From contig NC_080678.1 of the NCBI RefSeq assembly GCF_030445035.2, positions 114,368,599-114,432,598 of the forward strand: DNA of 64,000 nt. Reading direction: 5' to 3'. Shown one piece after another: positions 23,960 to 36,967 of the stretch. The stretch comes from Dasypus novemcinctus. Lineage: Eukaryota; Chordata; Mammalia; Cingulata; Dasypodidae. Under the pieces are notes generated by a model, which made no database searches, was not told the DNA's origin, and worked only from the letters and a program-made list of their open reading frames with translations. Positions within the stretch are counted from its first letter, which is position 1; each line of letters begins with the position of its first letter. Made by a program: the position numbers and the translations under genes.

Positions 23960-26900
23960 TGTCACATATGGGTCACTCTCCAGGACAGATCACATGCTAG
24001 GCCACAGAACAACTCTCAAAAAATTCAGAAAGTTTTAATTTATACAAATAATTTCTCTGACCACAATGGAATGAAGCTGGAAATCAGTAAGGGCCAGAGA
24101 ACCAGATTAGGCACAAAGATATGGAAGTTAAGCAACATAATCTTAGATAATCAGTGTGTTAAGGAGGAAATTGCAAAAGAAATCAGTAACTACCTGGAAG
24201 TGAATGAAAATGAGAACACAACATATCAAAACCTAAGGGATGCAGCAAAAGCAGTGCTGAGAGGGAAATTTATAGCCATAAATGCCTACCTTAAAAAAGA
24301 ATGAAGAGCTAAAATCAAAGACCTAATTGCATACCTGTAGGAATGAGAAAAAGAACAACAAATTAATCCCAAAGCAAGTATAAAGAAGGAAATAACAAAG
24401 ATTAGAGCAGAGCTAAATGAAACTGAAAATGATAACACTAGAAAAAATGCAAACAAAAAGCTGGTTCTTTGAGGAAATCATTAAAATTGACAAACCCTTA
24501 GCAAGACTAACAAAGAAAAAAAGAGAGAATACATGAAATAAGAAATGAGGAAGGGGATATCACCACTAATTCCACAAAAATAGAGTATTATAAGAGGATA
24601 TTTTAAAAAATTGTGTGCCAAAAAGATGGATAGCTTAGATGAAATGGATAAATTTCTAGAAATACATGAGCAGCCTTCATTGATGAAAGAAGAAATTGAT
24701 GAACTCAGCAGACCAATCACAAATAACGAGATTGTCTTAGTCATCAAAAACCTCCCAATTAAGAAGAGCCCAGGACCAGATGTTTCACAGGTGAATTCTG
24801 TAAGTCATTCTGGAAAAAACTAACCATAATCCTGTTTAAACACTTCCAAAAAAGTAGAGGGAACATTGCCTAACTCATTCTGTGATGATAACATCACCCT
24901 AATACCAAATCCACATAAAGACGCCACAAGAAAAGAAAACAACAGACCAATCTCTCTAACGAAATTGGATGCTGAAATCATCAACAAAATATGTGCTAAT
25001 TGTATTTAACAACACATCAAACAAATTATACACCATGACCAAGTGAGTTTCATCCCTGGTATGCAAGGATGGTTCAAAATAAGATTAATCAATGGTATAC
25101 CACATTAACAGATCAAAAGAAAAAAAATCACATGATCATCTTTAATGATGCAGAAAAAGCATTTGACAAAATACACACTCTGTCTTGACAAAAACACTTC
25201 AAAAGATAGGAATAGAAGGAAACTTCATCAATATGATAAAGGCTACATGTGCATAACCCACAGCTAACATCATATTCAATGGTGAAATGCTAAAGGCTTT
25301 CCCTCTAAAAACTGGGACAAGACAAGGATGCTCATTTTCACTATTCTTATTTAAAATTGTGTTAGAAATACTTGCTTTAGCACTTAGACAATAAAAAGAC
25401 ATAAAAGGCATCCAAATTGGAAAGGAAAAAGTAAAAATTTCACTTTTTTCAGATGACATGATCTTATACATAGAAAGCCCTGAGAAATCTACAACAAAGC
25501 TTCTAGAGCTAATAAACAAGTTCAGTAAAGTGGCAGGATATACGATCAATGTGCAAAAATCCATAGCATTTCTGTACTCCAATAATGAGCAATCTGAGGA
25601 GGAAATCAAGAAAAAAATCCATTTACAACAGCAACAAAAAGAATCATTTTTTATTCAAATTTAAAGATGTAAAGGACTTTTATGCAGAAAACTACACAAC
25701 ATTGTTTAAAGAAATCAAAGAACACCTAAATAAATGGAAGGATATTCCATGTTCATGGATTGGAAGACTAAACATCATTAAGATGTCTGCCCTACCCAAA
25801 TTGATTTACAGATTTAACACAATCCCAATAAAAATTGCAATAGCATTTTTTGCAGAATTGGAAAAGCTAACTATGAAGTTTATTTTGAAGAACAAGAGGC
25901 TCCAAATAGCTAAAGATATTAACAAACTAAAATGAAATGGGGGGAACTCACACTACCTGACAAAACATACTGCAAAGCTACAGTGGTCAAAACTGCATGG
26001 TATTGGCACAAGGATAGACGTACTGACCAATGGAAGTGAATTGAAAATTCTGATATACATCCTCACATATACAGTCATCTGATATCAGAAATCTTGAAAA
26101 TAAAAAGGCAAACAACCCATTTTTAAAATAGGCAAATGATTTGAATCGATACTTCTCCAAAGAAGAAATACATATTGCTAAAAAGTACATGAAAAGATGT
26201 ATCCTTAGTTATTAGGTAAATATAAATCAAAACTACAATAAGATATCATCTTACACCTATTACACAGGAGGCTATTATGAAAACAGAGGACTACAAGCAT
26301 TGGAGAGAATGTGGAGGAAAGAGAACACTTATCTACTGCTGGTGTGAATGTAGAATGGTGCAACCATTATGGGAGACAGTTTTGCAGATCCTCAAAAAAC
26401 TAACTATAGATCTGCCATCTGATCCAGCCATTCCACTGCTGGGTAGATACACAGAAGCATTGACACAGGGACATGAACAGATATATGCACAGCCAAAGTT
26501 TATAGCAGTATTATTCACTATTGCCTAAAATTGTAAGCAATCCACATGTCCATCAACAGATGAATGGATAGGCAAACCATGGTATATACAATAAATGGAA
26601 TATTTCTCAGCTGTAATAAGAAATGCAGTTTTAACACACAGGATAACATGGATGAATCTGGAAGACCTTATGTTGAATAAAGTAAGCCAGTCACTGAAGG
26701 ACAAATATTACATGACCTCACTGATATGACTTAAGCAAATTGAGCAGACTCACAGAGCTAGATTCTGGAAGATAGCTTAACAGGAGGCAGGTCATAGAGA
26801 GTGGTGAGTCAATGCTCATATGGACAAAATCTATGATAAGGTGGAAGGGTGTGGTTGAGCAGTGGATGGGTGTGAGAGTGATGCAGTGATGAGCTTGGGT

Positions 26901-27905
26901 TCAGTGGTGCTGGTCTGTGAGGGGGAATCGGGTGGGGGCATTTGGTTGGACTATCCATGTAACTGGGGAATGCTTGGAGGAAGGAGCAGGGATTTGGAAG
27001 TCTGTGGTTAAAACTACATTGGTGGGAATGTTCTTTTGGCAAATAGGGCAGAGGAGGGTTACTAGTATAGGGAGTTGGGTGTGAGGGATATGCAGGATAG
27101 AGCACACCTGGGACATGCCTTTATGGAATATTTAAGTGTTCATCTTGTCATAGTGTGTTATCTCAGTGGGTGGAGACCCACACAATACACAAGAAAATAT
27201 TAAACTCCTATCCTGGTGAGCCCTGCTATGTTCTCAATTAGAAAGAAAAGAATCTCTCAAGAACATAGGCACTGTGCCTAATAAAAGAAAACAGACCAAT
27301 ATGTCCAGCCCTCAATATTATTGCAAGTAACTATAAATCTTATTTTTCTAAAATTGAAACTTAGTAATACTTACCTGGCAGGGGAGATAACATGATCGTG
27401 AAGGGGGTTTTCTCAGGGCAAAGCTTATCCATTGTACTCCATATGTGCTGACTCCTGTCATTTTCCGAAATGCTGGAAATTCGACTGCATAATTTGTGAT
27501 GGTGGTGAAATAAATAAATAAATTTTAAAAATTGAAACTTAGTGGTTGCCGTAAGTTCTGATAACAGGGGGAGAGATGGAACATAGGGCATTTTTTAGGA
27601 CATTAGAATTGTTCTACATGATCTTGCAGTAACAAATACAGGCCTTTCAAAATTTCATCAAAACTTATAAAAGTGTATGGTGGAAAATGTAAACCATAAT
27701 GTAAACCATTGACCATGGTTAGTAGCAATGCTTCAATATTTGTACATCAATTGTTAAAAATGTACCATACACATGTAGAATGTCATTAATAGGGAAGAGT
27801 GGAAAAGGGGGAGGGCATTAGGTATATGGGCATCTCCTATATTTTCTATGTGACTTTTCTGTAACCTAAAGCTTCTTTGAAAATAAAATGAGAGAAAAAA
27901 AAAAA
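23960..27905 (+). mobile_element. Degraded L1 (ORF2 and 3'UTR), plus strand
   Basis: ORF2 is traceable from the endonuclease end (SDHNGMKLEISKGQR near 24055-24110), through the segment around KKSPGPD at about 24765, RT, and the C-terminal Cys/His region near 26310-26360, to about 26730. The RT box at about 25446-25466 reads FSDDMILY where the intact copy has FADDMILY. Several shifts and stops make it a pseudogene. A 3'UTR follows and ends in an A run at about 27893-27905. A U1 retrocopy sits inside the 3'UTR. Confidence 0.75.
27367..27507 (+). pseudogene. RNU1 pseudogene: U1 snRNA retropseudogene
   Basis: The sequence starts with ATACTTACCTGGCAGGGGAG, the 5' end of U1 snRNA including its splice-site recognition region. 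It keeps most of the U1 body down to the Sm-site area (CTGCATAATTTGTGATGG), then passes into an A-rich tail (AAATAAATAAATAAAT). About the last 20 nucleotides, including the terminal stem-loop, are missing. A 16-bp direct repeat AAAATTGAAACTTAGT flanks it at 27350-27365 and 27528-27543, so it was inserted by L1-type target-primed reverse transcription into an L1 3'UTR. Substitutions against human U1 are spread through the stems. Promoter elements of a real U1 gene are not visible upstream, so it should not be a functional gene. Confidence 0.93.
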
Positions 27906-29650
27906 GACAGTGGGGGAACATAGGCAAGAAATTGTCTCTATATATACAACATAATAGATCTTACATGAAAGACAATGTATAAAAATTTTTCATTTCAAAT
28001 TTTTAATATTTTTTTGTTGTTATTTTAAAATTTGTTATTTTATTAATATTATCATTTTTTGGTTTCATTTTTAGAAAGGTTTTGGATCACAACTGTGGCA
28101 GAGGAGGATCATAGGTATGGGGTGTTGGTGATGGGACAGTGTATGTGGAGGGGTACACCTGGGGCATGCCTCTAAGGCATATGAATATGCTCCAGTGTTC
28201 CTGAGGTGTTGTTTTGGTGGGTGGAAAACTGCACAATAAACAAAAGAATATTGAATTCCCATCCTGGGGAATACTGCTACATTCTCTATTAGAGTGGCAA
28301 GAATCCCCCAAGTAAATGGGCAGTGCCTAGTGAAGGAAGACAGATCATTACACCAGGCCCTTGATATTGATGATTGTATTTATGAACCTTTCTTGTGAAA
28401 TTGAAACTTAACCTAGTATTATATATTGCCTAAGAGTTATCTCCTGAAAGCCTCCTTGTTGCTCTCTCTAAGCCAAACTCAGCATATAAATATACTACCT
28501 TCCCTCTGGTGTGGGACATGACTTCTAGGATAAACCTCCCTGGCACTGAGGGATTATTAGGAAGTACCAGCCAGCAATGTATCTGGAAAAAGACCTTGAC
28601 CAAAAGGGGAAAATATTAAATACAAATGAATTTTTATGGCTAAGAAATTTCAAAGTGAGTCGGAGGTCATTCCAGAGGTTACTCTTATGCATGTCTCAGC
28701 AGGATCTCATTGACTGCTACAGTAAACAGTGCCTCAAACTTTAGGGCTCCTGAAGGCTCTAGAGACAGCCAAACACTATAAGCAGGGCAGACAGGCAGTC
28801 AGTGGGCCTTACTTTGGAATTTATGCTCCCCAGTGTAACAGAGTTAGACCATTTGTAGTTTCCCTACACATGGCTCTTCTGCCTCTTTTATTTGAACCTG
28901 TAATTAGCATTATACTTGTTAAATATATGTCCCAGAGACTTAAATCTTTGATCTGTTCATGTACCAGTTGAGCCCTGAATCTCAGCAGACTTGCAACACC
29001 TACTCTCCAGTTCATTGGACTCACCCAGGACAATTAACAAGGAGATGATGATGGACAACACCCATCCCAAGGAAGAGACAATGTCTGCAACTGCAAGCAA
29101 GATAATTCCATCCCTCTACCCCATGGAATGTAAGCCCCCTCTCAATTTTAAGCAGAGTGTGCATTACCATCCTAAATCCTCAAAATAGGGGAATAAACAA
29201 GGGACTATATAGACTTGTTATAATTCTGTTATAGATTTACTATTATTCTAGCAATGGACGAACTTTTATCATTGATGTAGATGCAGTGGCCACTAGGGGT
29301 TCTGAGGGGAGTGAGAGGGAAGAATAGGTGTAACATGGGAACATTTTCAGGACATTGAAATTGTCCTACATGACATTGCAATGGCAGATACAGGCATTAT
29401 ACATTTTGTCAGAACATATAAAATTGTGTGGGGCAAAATGTAAACCCTAAACTACAAGGTTTAGTACAAGATTGGTAGCAATACTTCAATATTTGTTCAT
29501 CAATTGAAACAAATGTACCGTGCTAGTGGAAGATATTGTTAATGTGGGAAAGTATGGAAGGGGGAGGAAGTGGTGCATATGTGAATCCCCTATATTTTTT
29601 ATGTAACATTTATGTAATCTAAAGCTTCTTTTAAAAAATTTAAAAATGTT
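27906..29650 (+). mobile_element. L1 3'UTR copy, plus strand
   Basis: A second L1 3'UTR directly downstream of the poly(A) of the previous element. Its text at 28190-28370 parallels 27150-27305, and GTTTTGGATCACAACTGTGG at 28079 parallels the 3'UTR of the intact L1 near 41758. No coding sequence is present. Confidence 0.6.
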
Positions 29651-32570
29651 GCTTCCCCGAAAAGATCAATAAAATTGACAAACCTTAACAAGACTAGCAA
29701 GGAAAAAAGAGAAAGGATGCAAATACTAAAATGCAGAATGAAAGGAGAGACATTAAAATTGACCTTACAGAAATGAAATGGATTATAAGAATACTCTGAA
29801 AACTGTATGCCAACATATTCAATAATTGAGAGGAAATGGGCAAATTCCTAGAAACACACATCTTACCTAAACTGACTCATGTAAATATAGAATATTGCAA
29901 CATACCTATAACAATTAAAGAGATTGAATAAGTAATCAAAAGCATCCCAACAAAGTAAAACCCAGGACCACATAGCTTCATTGATAAATTTTACCAAATA
30001 TTCAAAGAAGAATAAGCATCAGTCCTCAAGCTTTTCCAAAAAATTGAAGAGAATGGAACTATTCCTAACTCATTTTATGAAGCAAATGTTACCCTAATAT
30101 CAAAGCCAGATAATGACATCACAAGAAAAGGAAACTATAGACCAATTTCCTTTATGAACATAGATGCAAAAATCCTCAATAAAATACTAGCAAATCCAAT
30201 CCAATAGTATATTAAAATAATTATACAATCATGACCAAGTGGGATGTAGGAATGCAAGGATGTTTTAGCATAAGAAAATCAACCAATGTAATAATCCCAT
30301 TAATAGAATGGAGTAATATATTGACATGGTCATCTCAATTGATACAGACAAGGCTTTTGACAAAATCCAACATCCTTTCATGATTAAAACACTTAGAAAA
30401 ATAGGAATAGAAGGAACTTCCTCAACTTGATTAAGGACATATCTCTCAGCTACCTGTATACTCAGTGTTGAAAGACTGAATGCCTTCCACTTGAGAACAG
30501 GAACAGTACAAGAATGCCTGCTTGCTTTCACCACTGTACTTGTAGTCCTTGCCAGAATAACTAGGCAAGAAAAAGAGGTAAAAAGACCGAAGTCAGAACC
30601 AAGGAAGTAAAACCATCTCTATTTGAAGATGACAGGATCCTATATATAGGAGATTCCAAAGAATCCACAATTAGTCTACTGGAAATGATAAATTCAGCAA
30701 AGTTTCAGGCTACAATATCAACAACTCCAAATCATTTGTTTCTATATATCACCAAAAAATATTTGAAATTGGAAATAAAAAAAGACTCCCATTCACAATA
30801 GCTCATAAAAGGATACATCACTTAGGAATACATTTAACTGAGGAAATGAAGGACTTGTACACTGTAAACTACAAAGTATTTCTATAAGAAATGAAAGTTC
30901 TAAATAATTGCTAAGACATCCTGTGTTTATGGATAGGCAGACATAATCTTATTAAGATGTCAGTATTACCCAAAACTATCCACAGATTCAACACAGTACC
31001 TAACAAAATCCCTGCAGCCTTTTATTTTTATTTATTTTACAGTAATTGAAAAGCCAGTCTGTAAAATCATATGTAATCTCATGATTACATGATTTAGCTA
31101 AATCTATATTGCAAAGAGGAAACAAAGTTGGAAATCTCCACACTTCCCAATTTAAAAACTTACAACTGAGCTACAGTAATCAAAACAGCATGGTACTGGC
31201 ATTAAGATATTTCTTAGGATTAGAAGTGAGAGTTCAGAAATAAACCTTTTGGCAAGAGTGACAACAAAATTAATTGGGAAAAAAAATGGTCTCTTCAACA
31301 AATGGTATTGGAAAAGTGGATATCCATATGCAAATGAGAGAATTCAGACCCTTCCTCACACCATATAAAAAAAATTAACTCTAATTGAATTGTGTACCTG
31401 AACAAAAGAGCTAATATCCTAGAAGTCCTAGAAGAAAACAGGGTGGGTGGGCATTCATAATCATAGATATGGTATTCATTTCTTAGATAAGACACCAAAA
31501 GCAGGAGCAACAAAAGGAAAAATAGATAAAATGGTCTCCATTAAAATGAAAAGTTTTGCATATCAAAAGACACTTTTAAAGTGAAAAGATAACTTACAGA
31601 ATGGGAGAAAATCATTGTGATCCATATAGTTGTTAAGTGTTTGGTATAGAGAATATGTAAAGAATTCCTACAACTCAATCACAAAAAGACAGCCCAATTA
31701 AATTTGGGTAAAGGACTTAAATAGACATTTTTCTAAAGAAGATATGTAAATGTTATATAAATGCCTTGACATCACTGGTCATCAGGGTAATGCAAATCAA
31801 CATCACAATGATATACCACTGCACATCTACTGGGATGGCTGTTATAAAAACAGGTATAGTAAATGGTGAGGATTCAGAGACAGAAAAACACTTATACTTT
31901 GCTGGTGGCAATGTAGAATGGTGCAGCCAGTGTGGAAATCAATTTGGTTGTTTTTTGAAAATCAAAAATAGAATTCTATATGACTTAGAAATTCCACTTC
32001 TAGGTATATTCTGAGAAGAATGGAAAGCAGGGACTTAAACAGATATTTGTACACTAATGTTTTAGTGTACATTGTTATTTACAAAAGCCAAAAGGAGGAA
32101 AGCAACCCAAATGTCCATCAATGGATGAGTGATTAACAAAATGTAGTATATAAATACACTGGCATATTCAGCTGTAAAAGGGAATGATGTTTTACTGTGT
32201 TCTGCAACATGGGTGGACTTCGAAGGCATAATGTTTAGTTAGATAAGCCAGACACAAAAAGACAAATATTGTATGATCTTGTTTATATGAAATATCCAAA
32301 AGAAGCAAACTTAACAGAGACAGATGGTAGTTTATAGATTACCAGGTGTGGAGGGCAGAGCTGGGGGGAGGTGGTGTGAGAAGAGGGAGTTAAAGCTTAA
32401 TAGGTAAGTAGTTTCTGCATGACATGATGAAAAAGGAGGGGTAATGGTTGTTGGTGATGGTAGCACAGTATAGTGAATATAGTTAATACTACTGAATTGT
32501 ATATTTAATGTGGGTTAAATGGGAAATTTTGTGCTTTATATCATTTACTGCAGTAAAAATTTAAGAAAAT
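29651..32570 (+). mobile_element. Ancient L1 (ORF2 remains and 3' end), plus strand
   Basis: Decayed ORF2 is traceable through the RT (30150-30700; the catalytic box reads FEDDRILY at about 30624-30648) and the C-terminal region (31880-32000) to an L1M/ME-type 3' end (GTATAGTGAATATAGTTAAT...). It has many stops and indels and is older than the element at 23960. Confidence 0.7.
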
Positions 32571-32579
32571 GCATCAATT

Positions 32580-32900
32580 GTTGACAGTTTCAAGGAGGAA
32601 TTGAGATTTTCAACATGATAGTGGGCTACTTCAAAACATTAATTTTGTTAATAGATCAGACATTTATTTAAGAGTATAGAAATTAAACATGAGTAAGATA
32701 TATACAATGAACATGTACAGAACTTGAATCCAAAATTAGAGAACATACATTCTTTTCAAGCATGCATGTTAACATTTATGAATATTTACCATGTACTACA
32801 TTAATGTCAGTCATTATAGTACTGATTGTGCTCTGGCATCGTACAATTCAATTAGAAATTAATCACAATATGATAAAACATATATTTGAAATTTAAAGAC
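32580..32900 (+). mobile_element. L1 endonuclease-region fragment, plus strand
   Basis: A short decayed stretch resembling the L1 ORF2 endonuclease part (ATGTACAGAACTTGAATCC...GAACATACATTCTTTTCAAG, compare 23400-23460). Confidence 0.5.
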
Positions 32901-32929
32901 ATGTAATTTTTTATTTTTAACGTATTTAT

Positions 32930-35327
32930 TTTTCAATACATTAAAAAATATTTTTAAAGATACTTAGATTACACAAAATGTTACACAAAAAAATATGAGA
33001 TTCCCATATGCCCCAATCCCAACACCTCCCAGCCCTCCCCACATTAGTAACTTACTTCATTAGTATGGTATATTCATTACAATTGATGAACACATTTGGA
33101 GCATTGCCACTAAGCATGGATTATTGTTTACACTGTACACTCTCTCCCACTCAATTCTGTATCTGTCTTTGCAAAGATATTCAGGACAATTCCAAGTCCC
33201 CCAAATGCCCCCATATTACATCTCTTTTTCCCTCTCTATGCCTTCAGCATCTCCAGTGCCACTGTTTCCATATCAGTGATATAATTTCTTCCACTGCTAT
33301 AATCATAAGTCCATAGTACAATAGTAAGTCCATTCTAGTCCATATTTTTAAAAGATTTATTGAAGTATATCACTCATAAATAAACAATAAGTGTACAGTA
33401 ATAGTTGTGAACTTACAAAACAAACATATATATAACATCATACAGGACTTTCACACCTCACCCTACCACTAACACCTTGCATTGTTGTTAAACCTTTTTA
33501 ACTAATGATTAAAGAGCATTGTCAAAATATTACTACTAACCAAGGTATTTTCCCCCAACCCCCATTATTATTATCTTTATATATTTGTATATGAACATAC
33601 ATAAATGATAAGTGTATAGCAAAAGTTGTGTACTTACAAAGCAAACATGCACAGTATCATATAGAGGTCCCATACATCAACCCTCCACCAACACCTTACA
33701 TTGTTGTGAGATGTTTGTTACAAATTATGAAAGAATGTTGTCAAAATCTTACTACTAATTATACTCCTTTTCTTATATTTGGTGTATTTTTCCCCAAACC
33801 AGCCTATTGTTATTTTTTAAATATATTTTAATGACAGAAGTAGTAGACTTATAAAACATGCACATGTGCAGAATTCCCAAACACCTTTCTATCAACACAC
33901 AACACTATGGTGGAGCATTTGTTACAGATAAGATAATATCATCTGATTGTTACCATGTCCATAGTATACACTTGGCACACATTTTCCATATTGCCCCATT
34001 ATCAACACAGTACATCTTTGGCATAGATGCAAGAATATTATTACTGCTAACCATAGTCTATAGGTCACTCCAGTTGTATCTTTCCCATGCTTCTCCATAT
34101 TCCCACCACCATGCAATAGTGATGTACATTTGCTCTAGCTAACAAAGGACACCCTTGCATCTATACCATCAACCACAATTCTCATTCACCTCTTGGTTTA
34201 CCATGTTATTCTTTTCCTAGAATATTCTCTAGCATTCTGTTAACTGGCATTTACATCCCTAGACTACCATTTTTAGCCACATCCCCATTTATAAACTAGC
34301 TGTTACTATGTGTTGCCATTCACTTTTAGAGTAAAGGTAATTAAAACTCTACATACATTAAACATCAGTGGTAGATCTCAGTCCTTCTCATTTCTCCTTT
34401 AAGAATCCACCAACTACCACCAGGTCTTGAAGCTATTTTCCTATAATTTATTCTAGAAGCTTTATGATTACTGCTTTTATTTTTAGGTTTTTTTATTCAT
34501 TTTGAGGTAATTTTGGATAAGGTGTGAGATAGGGGTCCTCTTTCCTTATTTTGGCTATGGACGTCCAGTTCTTTCAGCACCATTTGTTGAATTGACTGTT
34601 CTGCCCAAGCTGTTTTGGACAGGCTAGTCAAAAATCACTTGATCATACATGCGAGGGTCTGTTTCTGAACCATCAGTTTGATTCCATTGGTCTATGTGTC
34701 TGTCTTTATGCCAGTACCATTCTGTTTTTACCACCATAGCTAGGTAATATAATTTAAAGTCCAGAAAGGAGAGTTTGCTTTTCCTTTTTTAGATGTTTCT
34801 GGCTGTTCAGGACCACTTATCCTTTCAAATAAATTTGATAATCATGTTTTCAACTTAAAATAATGCTGGTAGAATTTTTATTGGGATTGCATTGAGTCTG
34901 TATATCAATTTGAAGAGAATTGACATCTTAATGATATTTAGTCTTCCAATACATGAGCATGGAATGTTCTTTCAGTTATTTCAGACTTTTTAATTTCTTT
35001 TAACACTGATTTGCAGTTTTCTAAATACAAGTGCTTTACATCTTTGGTTAAGTTTATTCCTATTTGTGTTTTATCTGTCGTATTTTGTTTTCACCACTAT
35101 TTTGACACTTTTGGTTACTTTTATTGATATAATCTTCATTTCTAGACTCTCTTCTAGGCCCCTCTCTCTCCTGTCTTTTCTTTTCAGGCTCTAGCACACC
35201 CTTTAGAATTCCCTAAAAATCTGGTCTCTTGATTAGAAATTCTCTCAATTTCTTTTTATCTGTGAATATTCTAAACTCACCCTCATTTTTGAAAGACAGT
35301 CTTGCTGGATATAAGATTCTTGGCTGG
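32930..35327 (-). mobile_element. Old L1 on the minus strand, part 1 (3'UTR, ORF2 and start of ORF1 remains)
   Basis: Read on the minus strand: an ORF1 C-terminal remnant (35095-35327), ORF2 pieces (34440-35095) and a long 3'UTR (32930-34440). The 3'UTR carries three diverged tandem modules of about 225 bp at 33345-34060. The element is split at 35327 by the complete L1 that follows and resumes at 43344. Confidence 0.7.
35313..35327 (+). repeat. 5' target-site duplication of the complete L1
   Basis: AAGATTCTTGGCTGG, repeated immediately after the poly(A) tail at about 43343-43357. The pair defines the insertion boundaries of the complete L1 in an older minus-strand L1 ORF1. Confidence 0.9.
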
Positions 35328-35915
35328 TACTGCCTCATTTCTCTGTGAATAGATTTAGCCTATCTACACTATCCCCTTTCCCCTACAACTTGATATCCTC
35401 CACCATCTGCTATCTCTCCTATATTCCATCTCCCTTTCTTTGATCCACGAAGTGTCTAACTCTTAATGTCTAATACCTTTGTTTAGTTTTCCATCTGGTA
35501 TTCGTCCCTGAAACTATTACCTTTCTTTTCTCTTTCCCTCTCTCACGAAAACAATAGCCTCTTAGTACGTACCACATTCCTCCCATATTCAGTCGTCTAC
35601 CTCATTATAGGTACTTTCCTACTACTATAACTCTACACAATTTACATGATCTAACCTCCATCCTCCCAGAACTCATATTGTTGCTTTGTAAACATATATC
35701 ACCAATACTACTTCACACTTTTTCCTTCCTTACACAATTGACTTTCCCCAGCACTAATACTTTCCTTTAAAGCGAGCTTAACTAGCAATAAGAAATTGGA
35801 ATAAGAAGAACAAAGTGACAAAGAGAAGATGTAACACTTACGCAAAAACAACAGCTAATTAATCTCCAAGACTAGACAAAGAAGCTAAGGAACTGATTAA
35901 ACCCGTCAAGAAAAA
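35328..35915 (+). promoter_or_regulatory. 5'UTR / presumed internal promoter of the complete L1
   Basis: 588 bp between the target-site duplication and the ORF1 start. The first 430 bp are strikingly pyrimidine-rich on the plus strand, the last 150 bp purine-rich, and CpG is scarce. I see no similarity to the GC-richer 5'UTRs of the older L1 copies at 12620-13810 and 44040-45525. Promoter function is inferred from position only. Confidence 0.6.
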
Positions 35916-36887
35916 ATGTTGACAAGACAGCAACAAAAATCTACAAACCAAACCAGTAATCAGGAAAACATGGCTGAATCCAATCAACAAACTGAAAATC
36001 AGGAAGGGGGGCAGGACTTTGCACAAGCAATGAAAGATCTCAGAACATTTATCACCGACAAATTTGATGAAGTAATGAAAGAGGTTAACAGCGTGAAGAC
36101 AACACTTGGAGGGGAAATTGCAGACATGCGCAAAAAAATAACAGATATGATGGAAATGAACACCACAATTCAAGAAATCAAAAATACACTTGCAGCAAAT
36201 ATCAGCAGACTAGAAGAGGCAGAGCAGAGAATTAGTGATGTGGAAGACAGTGCATTGGAAATCAAACAGATAGTAGAAGTGGTCAATAAAAAGGTAGAAA
36301 AAATCCAGATAGGACTTAGGGACCTGAATGATAACGCAAAACGCTCAAACATACGTATTATAGGCATTCCAGAAGGAGAAGAGAAGGGAAAGGGGTCAGA
36401 AGGAGTGTTGCAGGAAATAATGAATGAAAACTTCCCAAATCTACTGAAAGAGACAGATGTACATATCCAAGAAGCACAGCGCACTCCACTGGTCATAAAC
36501 TCCAACAGGCCCACCCCAAGACATATACTTGTCAAATTATCCAATGCTCAAGACAAAGAAAAAATTCTAAAAGCAGCAAGAGAAAAGAAAACCATCACAT
36601 ACAAGGGAAACTCCATAAGATTAAGTGCTGATTTCTCATCTGAAACGATGGAGGCAAGAAGGCAGTGGTATGATATAGTCAAGGTACTAAAGGAAAAAAA
36701 TCTCCAACCAAGAATACTCTATCCAGCTAAACTAGCATTCAAAAATGATGGAGAGTTCAAAATATTCACAGATAAACAGAAACTGAAAGAGTATATCAAC
36801 AAGAAACCTCCCCTTCAAGAAATTCTTAAGGGAATTCTGCAGGAAGAAAGGAAAAAACAGGACAGTCAGAGATGGAGGAGAGTGTAA
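35916..36887 (+). CDS. L1 ORF1p, RNA-binding chaperone
   Basis: A 323-residue protein, close to the 338 residues of human ORF1p. ORF1p is a trimeric single-strand nucleic-acid-binding protein that coats L1 RNA in a cytoplasmic ribonucleoprotein and acts as a chaperone in retrotransposition. Visible parts, in order: a polar Gln/Asn-rich head (1-35), a heptad-rich coiled coil (about 45-140), an RRM-like domain starting at [15 protein letters not shown] (142-156) and containing [11 protein letters not shown] (198-208), and a C-terminal domain with [20 protein letters not shown] (221-240) and YPAKLAF (269-275). The start is the first ATG of the frame, after a run of A residues. The stop at 36885-36887 precedes the preferred ORF2 start by 80 nt. 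No frameshift or internal stop is present. Identification is firm; activity is inferred. Confidence 0.96.
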   Translation: MLTRQQQKSTNQTSNQENMAESNQQTENQEGGQDFAQAMKDLRTFITDKFDEVMKEVNSVKTTLGGEIADMRKKITDMMEMNTTIQEIKNTLAANISRLEEAEQRISDVEDSALEIKQIVEVVNKKVEKIQIGLRDLNDNAKRSNIRIIGIPEGEEKGKGSEGVLQEIMNENFPNLLKETDVHIQEAQRTPLVINSNRPTPRHILVKLSNAQDKEKILKAAREKKTITYKGNSIRLSADFSSETMEARRQWYDIVKVLKEKNLQPRILYPAKLAFKNDGEFKIFTDKQKLKEYINKKPPLQEILKGILQEERKKQDSQRWRRV

Positions 36888-36967
36888 AAGCAACAAGAAA
36901 GACAAAAATAGAAGGGGAAAATAAAATAATACAAACAAAATATAACAAACACAAATCCAACCAAAAT

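Noticed and set aside
33345..34060. CRISPR-like array
   Set aside because: The repeats are long, diverged and few and lie in an L1 3'UTR of a mammalian genome.
35859..36173. Antisense frame at the L1 5' end as an ORF0-like gene
   Set aside because: 104 codons antisense to ORF1's start, no Kozak or splice evidence, and no way to compare copies because the second copy lacks this region.
36872..36967. ORF2 start at 36872 overlapping ORF1 by 16 bp
   Set aside because: The frame is open there, but the ATG at 36968 gives the family N-terminus and makes all catalytic residue numbers agree with human ORF2p.
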